From Arthrobacter sp. Y81 (GTDB taxonomy: Bacteria > Actinomycetota > Actinomycetes > Actinomycetales > Micrococcaceae): 64,000 bases of DNA. Below the pieces are notes generated by a model. The model searched no databases, was not told the DNA's origin, and saw only the letters and a program-made list of their open reading frames with translations. The stretch spans positions 1 through 64,000 of the forward strand of contig NZ_PJIL01000021.1 in NCBI RefSeq assembly GCF_002929335.1, read 5' to 3'. How positions within the stretch are numbered: the first letter of the stretch is position 1; each line of letters starts with the position of its first letter. The position numbers were made by a program, and so were the translations under genes. Shown piece after piece: positions 58,875 to 64,000 of this stretch.

Positions 58875-59546
58875 CTAATCCCGGCCACCGTTTTCCGCCG
58901 TGCCCAGGCCGAGCCGGTGCCACCCCCGGACAGCCAGCGGAACGTACCAGGAACGGCGCCAGGCCGTGACCCGGAAGGCGAACACGACGGCGGCCACGGC
59001 CCCCGCAGTGAACGCGTTGAATGCACCCGACACCCACAGGACCGTGGTCAGGGCCGCCCCCGTGAACGCAGGCAGCGCGTAGAGGTCCTTCGGGTCAAAA
59101 AGCTGCGGCACCTCGTTGGCCGTGATGTCGCGCAGCAGGCCGCCGCCCACCGCCGTCGTGACCCCCAGCAGCACGGCCGAAACGGGGTTCATTCCGAAAC
59201 TCAGTGCCTTCAGCGTTCCGGTGATGCAGAACAGGGCCAGGCCGCCGGCGTCGAACAGGATGAGCAGCGACGTGAAGCGCTGGAAACTGGAAAACAGGAA
59301 GTACACCAGCACGGTGGCGAGGAGCGGGGGAGCCAGGTAGGCCGGGTTGGTGAACGCCGCGGGCGGGCCGCTGTTGAGGATGATGTCGCGGATCACGCCG
59401 CCGCCCAGCGAAACGAGGGAGGCGAGAAGCAGGGATCCGATGAGGTCGAATTGTTTCCGCGCGGCCAGGAGGGACCCGGACACCGCGAAAAAGAAGACAC
59501 CGGCCAGATCCAGCCATACCAGAACGGCGTTGAATGAGAAGGTCAT
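58875..59546 (-). CDS. TRIC-type / UPF0126 membrane protein
   Basis: 223 aa, seven membrane helices in two repeats. Each repeat contains the GGG-x2-RD motif: SLGGGVIRDIIL and AVGGGLLRDITA, as in bacterial TRIC potassium-channel homologues. It lies 14 bp upstream of the SMI1-like gene, in the same orientation. Confidence 0.88.
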   Translation of the reverse strand: MTFSFNAVLVWLDLAGVFFFAVSGSLLAARKQFDLIGSLLLASLVSLGGGVIRDIILNSGPPAAFTNPAYLAPPLLATVLVYFLFSSFQRFTSLLILFDAGGLALFCITGTLKALSFGMNPVSAVLLGVTTAVGGGLLRDITANEVPQLFDPKDLYALPAFTGAALTTVLWVSGAFNAFTAGAVAAVVFAFRVTAWRRSWYVPLAVRGWHRLGLGTAENGGRD

Positions 59547-59606
59547 GGGGCGTCCCGGTGAATTTCAAGGGGCGGATAGGGCGGCTCCAACGTTACGCTA
59601 GCCCCT

Positions 59607-60332
59607 ATGAATAGCCCCATCATGATCGCCTGTGCCCACGGAACGTCCAGCCCGCTGGGTGCTACCGAGGTCAACGGACTCCGTGCCGGGATCAGCGAAC
59701 TGCGCCCCGGCCTGGACGTCCGCGAGGCTTATGTTGATGTCCAGAACCCGGATCTGGTGGATGTCATGGCCGGGCTGCCGGAAGGCGCGCCGGCCGTCAT
59801 CGTGCCGCTGCTGCTCAGCGTTGGCTTCCACACCAAGGTGGACATCGCCAAGGCGGCGCGGGGCCGGGAAGGCAGCACCGCTTCCAATCCCCTCGGGCCG
59901 GACCCCAGGCTGGCAGAGATCCTCGACCAGCGGCTGCGCGAGGCCGGGGCCACCGAGCGCGACGCCGTGGTCCTCGCGGCTGCAGGCTCCACCAACCCCA
60001 AAGCCTCTGTGAGCGTCGAAGAGCTCGCCGAACACCTGAGGGCGCTGCGGGGCAACAGGATCGTCCCCGCCTACGGTGCGGCCGCCAAGCCCTCCGTGCC
60101 CGACGCCGTCGCCTCGCTGCGTGCCGAATACCCCGGAGGGGAGGGGCAGGGGCGGGTGATCATTGCGTCGTACCTGCTGGCGCACGGCTTCTTCCACGAC
60201 CAGCTGGCCAAGGCCGAAGCGGACGTGGTGACGGAGCCGCTGCTGCCCTCCCGGCTGATGGCCGAGATTGCGCTGGACCGCTATGACGCCGCCGTGGCCG
60301 CTGCGGCAGACGCCGCGGCAGCGACCCCCTGA
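59607..60332 (+). CDS. Sirohydrochlorin chelatase (CbiX/SirB type)
   Basis: 241 aa with two CbiX-like halves. The N-terminal histidine motif is IACAHGTSSPLG, and IIASYLLAHGFFHDQLAKA is in the second half. It inserts iron into sirohydrochlorin to make siroheme for the sulfite reductase encoded 193 bp downstream. TACGCT at 59594-59599, 7 nt before the ATG, suggests a leaderless transcript. Confidence 0.88.
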   Translation: MNSPIMIACAHGTSSPLGATEVNGLRAGISELRPGLDVREAYVDVQNPDLVDVMAGLPEGAPAVIVPLLLSVGFHTKVDIAKAARGREGSTASNPLGPDPRLAEILDQRLREAGATERDAVVLAAAGSTNPKASVSVEELAEHLRALRGNRIVPAYGAAAKPSVPDAVASLRAEYPGGEGQGRVIIASYLLAHGFFHDQLAKAEADVVTEPLLPSRLMAEIALDRYDAAVAAAADAAAATP

Positions 60333-60489
60333 TGCCGCCCCTGGCGGCACCCCTGACGAGCCCCCTGCGGAGGCCCTGCTGAGGACCTGGCTGACGGCCC
60401 CGGACCATGCACAGCCCCAGTCCTTCTTCAAGGCTCCCCGGCGATTCATGACGAAATGTTTCCCTAGGTGACCTCGCGTTTCTGACCCT

Positions 60490-60519
60490 TTGTGACGGCT
60501 TTCGGGTCGGACCTACAGT
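60490..60519 (+). promoter_or_regulatory. Promoter of the sir-cys operon
   Basis: TTGTGA (60490-60495) and TACAGT (60514-60519) are 18 bp apart. The transcript start predicted 6-7 nt after the -10 is at or next to the ATG at 60526, so the sir mRNA is probably leaderless; no Shine-Dalgarno sequence is visible. Confidence 0.6.
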
Positions 60520-60525
60520 CGATGC

Positions 60526-62271
60526 ATGACTGATACAGCTCTAGCCGGAGCGTCCGCGGACTCCGCTGCCGCCAAGCGACCTGCACGCGCCAACCGTCCG
60601 GCAGCGAAGCCGCACGGCCAGTGGAAGGTTGACGGCACCGCCCCGCTCAACGCCAACGAAACCTGGAAGCAGGAAGACGACGGCCTCAACGTCCGCGAGC
60701 GTATCGAGTCCATCTATTCCAAGGACGGGTTCGACTCCATCCCGGGCCAGGACCTGCACGGCCGCTTCCGCTGGTGGGGCCTCTACACGCAGCGCAAGCC
60801 CGGGATCGACGGCGGCAAGACCGCCACGCTTGAGCCGCACGAGCTCGAGGACAAGTACTTCATGCTCCGCGTCCGGATCGACGGCGGTGCGCTCACCACC
60901 GAGCAGCTGCGCGTGATCGGCAACATCTCGGTGGACTTCGCCCGGGATTCCGCGGACCTCACTGACCGCCAGAACATCCAGCTGCACTGGATCCGCGTGG
61001 AGGACATCCCCGAGATCTGGACCCGGCTGGAGGGCGTGGGCCTGTCCACCACCGAAGCCTGCGGCGACGTTCCCCGCGTCATCCTGGGCTCGCCGGTGGC
61101 CGGCATCGCCAAGGACGAAATCATCGACCCCACCCCGCTCATCGCCGAGCTGGGGGAACGGTTCATCGGCAACCCGCTGCTGTCCAACCTGCCGCGCAAG
61201 TACAAGACCGCCATCACCGGCCACCCCAGCCAGGACGTGGTGCACGAGATCAACGACTTCGCCCTGGTGGGCGTCAAGCACCCCGAACTCGGCATCGGCT
61301 ACGACCTGTGGGCCGGTGGCGCACTGTCCACCAACCCCATGCTGGGCAAGCGCCTCGGCGCGTTCGTCACGCCCGAGCAGGCAGCCGACGTGTGGCTCGG
61401 CGTCACCAGCATCTTCCGCGACTACGGTTACCGCCGCATGCGCACCAAAGCGCGCCTGAAGTTCCTGATGGCCGACTGGGGACCCGAAAAGTTCCGCCAG
61501 ATCCTCGAGGACGAATACCTCGGCTACAAGCTGGCCGACGGCCCGGCCGCGCCCAAACCGACCACCCCGGGCGACCACGTGGGCGTGCACGAGCAGAAGG
61601 ACGGCAAGTTCTTCATCGGCGCCACCCCGCTGGCCGGCCGGCTCTCCGGCACGCAGCTGGTGAAGCTCGCGGACACCCTCGAGGCCCGCGGCTCGCACCG
61701 CCTGCGCACCACCCCGCACCAGAAGCTGGTTGTGCTGGACGTCCCCAAGGACGAAGTTGAACCGCTGGTTGCCGAGCTCGACGCCCTGGGCCTCTCCGCC
61801 CGTCCGTCCGTGTTCCGCCGCGGCACCATCGCCTGCACCGGCATCGAATACTGCAAGCTGGCCATCGTGGAAACCAAGATGACCGCCGCAACCGCCGTGG
61901 CCGAACTGGAACGCCGCCTCGCGGACCTCGCGGAAAGCGGCCAGCTGCCGCACGCCCTGTCCCTGCACATCAACGGCTGCCCTAACTCCTGCGCCCGGAT
62001 CCAGACCGCGGACATCGGACTCAAGGGCATGATGCTGCCAACGCCCGACGGCGACCCCAGCCCCGGCTTCCAGGTCCACCTGGGCGGCGGGCTGGCTTCC
62101 AACAGCCGCGAAGAGGCCGGCCTCGGACGCACCGTCCGCGGCCTCAAGGTCTACGTTGACGACTTGCCCGACTACGTCGAGCGCGTCGTCCGGAAGTTTG
62201 TGGCCGACCACGCCGAGGGCCAGACCTTCGCCGAATGGGCCCACGCAGCCGATGAGGAGGACCTGCAATGA
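60526..62271 (+). CDS. sir: Ferredoxin-type nitrite/sulfite reductase
   Basis: 581 aa. Siroheme/4Fe-4S motifs IACTGIEYCKLAIVETK and HINGCPNSCARIQ; the N-terminal half carries DLTDRQNIQLHWIRVEDIPE. In this cluster (cysH, cysD, cysN) it reduces sulfite to sulfide. The Lys/Arg/Ala-rich N terminus of about 35 residues is unusual but common in actinobacterial homologues. It overlaps cysH by 4 bp. Confidence 0.92.
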   Translation: MTDTALAGASADSAAAKRPARANRPAAKPHGQWKVDGTAPLNANETWKQEDDGLNVRERIESIYSKDGFDSIPGQDLHGRFRWWGLYTQRKPGIDGGKTATLEPHELEDKYFMLRVRIDGGALTTEQLRVIGNISVDFARDSADLTDRQNIQLHWIRVEDIPEIWTRLEGVGLSTTEACGDVPRVILGSPVAGIAKDEIIDPTPLIAELGERFIGNPLLSNLPRKYKTAITGHPSQDVVHEINDFALVGVKHPELGIGYDLWAGGALSTNPMLGKRLGAFVTPEQAADVWLGVTSIFRDYGYRRMRTKARLKFLMADWGPEKFRQILEDEYLGYKLADGPAAPKPTTPGDHVGVHEQKDGKFFIGATPLAGRLSGTQLVKLADTLEARGSHRLRTTPHQKLVVLDVPKDEVEPLVAELDALGLSARPSVFRRGTIACTGIEYCKLAIVETKMTAATAVAELERRLADLAESGQLPHALSLHINGCPNSCARIQTADIGLKGMMLPTPDGDPSPGFQVHLGGGLASNSREEAGLGRTVRGLKVYVDDLPDYVERVVRKFVADHAEGQTFAEWAHAADEEDLQ

Positions 62272-62999
62272 GCAAGCACGCACTTGGAGTCGATCCGGTA
62301 CTTCGCACCCACGAGGAACTCAAGGCACTGGCCGAAGCAGGCGCCGCCGAACTCGGCTGGGACGCCCCGGCCCGGGACGTCATTGCCTGGGTGGCCCGGA
62401 ACTTCGACCTGCCCGCGGTAGCCGTGGCCTGCTCCATGGCCGACGCCGTGCTGCCGGCGCTGGTTGCCGACCAGCTTCCCGGCGTCGACGTCCTGTTCCT
62501 GGAGACCGGCTACCACTTCCCGGAAACCTACGCCACGCGCGACGAAGTGGCGGCAAACCTCCGCGTCAACGTGGTGGACGTCCTCCCGGAGAACACCGTG
62601 GAGCAGCAGGACCGCCTGCTCGGCAAGGACCTCTTTGCCCGCGACGCCGCCCAGTGCTGCGCCCTCCGCAAGGTGGCTCCGCTGCGCCGCACCCTCGCCG
62701 GCTATGAACTCTGGTTCACCGGTGTGCGCCGCGACGAAGCCCCCACCCGCACCAACACCCCGCTGATCACCTGGGACGAGGTCAACGGCCTGGTCAAGGT
62801 CAACCCGGTGGCGGCCTGGAGTTTCGACCAGCTGGTGCAGTACTCCGACGACAACCTCCTTCCCGTCAACCCGCTGCTTTCACAGGGCTACCCGTCCATT
62901 GGCTGCCAGCCTTGCACCCGCAAGGTAGCGCCCGGCGATGACCCCCGCGCCGGCCGCTGGGCAGGAACCGACAAGACAGAATGCGGACTACACGTATGA
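62268..62999 (+). CDS. cysH: Adenylyl-sulfate (APS-type) reductase
   Basis: 243 aa, overlapping sir (ATGA). The P-loop-like substrate site lies in AVACSMADAVLPALVADQLP; the cysteines QCCALRK and GCQPCTRK form the CC...CxxC pattern of [4Fe-4S] APS reductases, and the C-terminal catalytic cysteine is in ECGLHV. It reduces APS to sulfite, so no APS kinase is required. Confidence 0.92.
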   Translation: MSKHALGVDPVLRTHEELKALAEAGAAELGWDAPARDVIAWVARNFDLPAVAVACSMADAVLPALVADQLPGVDVLFLETGYHFPETYATRDEVAANLRVNVVDVLPENTVEQQDRLLGKDLFARDAAQCCALRKVAPLRRTLAGYELWFTGVRRDEAPTRTNTPLITWDEVNGLVKVNPVAAWSFDQLVQYSDDNLLPVNPLLSQGYPSIGCQPCTRKVAPGDDPRAGRWAGTDKTECGLHV

Positions 63000-63943
63000 G
63001 CACTTTCCTAACTGAGGAGCCCACCCAGGTGACTGACGCTGCCGTTTCCACGCGCCTCTCCAGCCTGGACACCCTCGAATCAGAGGCCATCCACATCATC
63101 CGCGAGGTTGTCGCCGAGTTCGAGAAGCCTGCGCTGCTGTTCTCCGGCGGCAAGGATTCCGTGGTGATGCTGCACCTGGCCACCAAGGCATTCTGGCCGG
63201 GCAAGGTTCCGTTCCCCGTCCTGCACGTGGACACCGGCCACAACTTCCCCGAGGTCATCGACTTCCGCGACCGCACCGTGGAGCGCCTGGGCCTGAAGCT
63301 GGTGGTCGGCTCCGTCCAGGAGTTCATCGACCGCGGCGAACTGGCCGAGCGTGCCGACGGCACCCGCAACCCGCTGCAGACCGTCCCGCTGCTGGACGCG
63401 ATCCAGTCCAACAAGTTCGACGCCGTCTTCGGCGGCGGCCGCCGGGACGAGGACAAGGCCCGCGCCAAGGAGCGCATCCTGAGCCTCCGCGACGAGTTCG
63501 GCCAGTGGGACCCGCGCAACCAGCGCCCCGAGCTGTGGAACCTGTACAACGGCCGCCACACCGTGGGCCAGCACGTCCGCGCGTTCCCCATCAGCAACTG
63601 GACCGAGCTGGACGTCTGGCGCTACATCGAGCGCGAAAACATCGAGCTGCCCGGCCTGTACTACGCCCACGACCGCGAGGTCTTTGCCCGCGACGGCATG
63701 TGGCGTGCAGTGGGCGAGGTTTCCCAGCCCCGCCCCGATGAGGAAGTCATCACCAAGACCGTCCGCTACCGGACCGTCGGCGACATGTCCTGCACCGGCG
63801 CCGTTGAGTCGGCCGCCGCCACGGTGCGCGACGTCGTCATTGAAGTTGCCGCCTCCACCATCACCGAACGTGGCGCCACCCGTGCGGATGACCGCATCTC
63901 CGAGGCCGCCATGGAAGACCGCAAGAAGGATGGCTATTTCTAA
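62996..63943 (+). CDS. cysD: Sulfate adenylyltransferase subunit 2
   Basis: 315 aa from ATG 62996, which overlaps the cysH stop (ATGA). PP-loop motif LLFSGGKDSVVMLHLATKAF, and later GGGRRDEDKARAKERILS. With CysN it makes APS from sulfate and ATP. The stop overlaps the cysN start (TAATG). Confidence 0.93.
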   Translation: MSTFLTEEPTQVTDAAVSTRLSSLDTLESEAIHIIREVVAEFEKPALLFSGGKDSVVMLHLATKAFWPGKVPFPVLHVDTGHNFPEVIDFRDRTVERLGLKLVVGSVQEFIDRGELAERADGTRNPLQTVPLLDAIQSNKFDAVFGGGRRDEDKARAKERILSLRDEFGQWDPRNQRPELWNLYNGRHTVGQHVRAFPISNWTELDVWRYIERENIELPGLYYAHDREVFARDGMWRAVGEVSQPRPDEEVITKTVRYRTVGDMSCTGAVESAAATVRDVVIEVAASTITERGATRADDRISEAAMEDRKKDGYF

Positions 63944-64000
63944 TGAGCACCGAAATCGATACAGCCCGCGCGGCTGCCCTTCTTGACGAGGCCCCCCTCG
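63943..64000 (+). CDS. cysN: Sulfate adenylyltransferase subunit 1 (start only)
   Basis: The first 19 codons, MSTEIDTARAAALLDEAPL, start at the ATG overlapping the cysD stop. The gene runs off the window. The identity follows from the cysDN order; the sequence alone is too short for a domain assignment. Confidence 0.7.
   Translation, partial: MSTEIDTARAAALLDEAPL

Noticed and set aside
60541..62283. 580-aa minus-strand ORF opposite sir
   Set aside because: Antisense of the sir gene, produced by high GC content; no motif.

Overview
The window is high-GC actinobacterial chromosome. Gene content (leaderless promoters, GAF-ANTAR regulator, menaquinone genes with a geranylgeranyl-reductase-family enzyme, an APS-type CysH, SARP-type regulators, TTG/GTG starts) fits a soil Micrococcaceae of the Arthrobacter/Pseudarthrobacter type. 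That placement is an inference from content, not from a marker-gene comparison.

Layout. 0.2-2 kb: small hypothetical genes. 2-6.1 kb (minus): a four-gene overlapping operon with a secreted GH26 glycosidase, a cellulose-synthase-like GT2, a STAS protein and an RsbW-like ATPase, which looks like an exopolysaccharide synthase tied to a partner switch. 6.4-9.5 kb: a stand-alone receiver, two coupled tiny membrane proteins and two secreted proteins with SipW-type signals. 9.7-18.6 kb: MarR, an MFS exporter with a CzrA/NmtR-type ArsR metal sensor and a visible operator, GAF-ANTAR, MinD-like ATPase, SDR, MFS and AhpD-like genes.

18.9-29.7 kb is the most unusual part. A SARP gene is split: its N-terminal half lies at 18.9-19.1 kb and its continuation at 29.33-29.46 kb, with about 10.2 kb between them. 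The intervening segment holds a 990-aa SARP/NB-ARC/TPR regulator (minus), then, divergently, a 53-aa ORF, ten tandem genes for 38-43-aa secreted peptides all ending NHCEP[LV]VRR, a 361-aa TPR protein, and a decaying oligopeptide ABC transporter (oppA and oppC intact; oppB reduced to its last codons; oppD frameshifted and truncated). A TTAAGG direct repeat with 11-bp spacing, as expected for a SARP site, lies in front of the peptide operon. I propose this is an actinobacterial peptide-signalling (or peptide-effector) system, by analogy with TPR-receptor pheromone systems of Firmicutes. No function is proven.

29.8-46 kb: aminotransferase, GH25-like secreted protein, PAP2 phosphatase, secreted hypothetical, menC, Tat-exported PhoX, argS, and a fructan/sucrose operon (binding protein, two permeases, GH32) controlled by a LacI repressor with CTAACACGTGTTAG operators. 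46-57 kb: menD, a polar amino-acid ABC transporter, menF, ubiE/menG, a geranylgeranyl-reductase-family gene and a polyprenyl diphosphate synthase, so menaquinone genes are scattered over about 23 kb. 58-64 kb: SMI1-like protein, TRIC-like membrane protein, and an assimilatory sulfate cluster (sirohydrochlorin chelatase, sir, cysH, cysD, start of cysN).

Intergenic DNA is rich in palindromic repeat families. One (GCAGGAAGTGAGAGAGCG) has about 26 units at five sites in inverted arrays. A second (about 67 bp) occurs twice. Two further palindrome types bracket the two AbiEi-like/DUF559 nuclease genes, each of which also has a DnaA-box-like 9-mer 51-52 bp before its start codon. This suggests a nuclease-associated repeat element.
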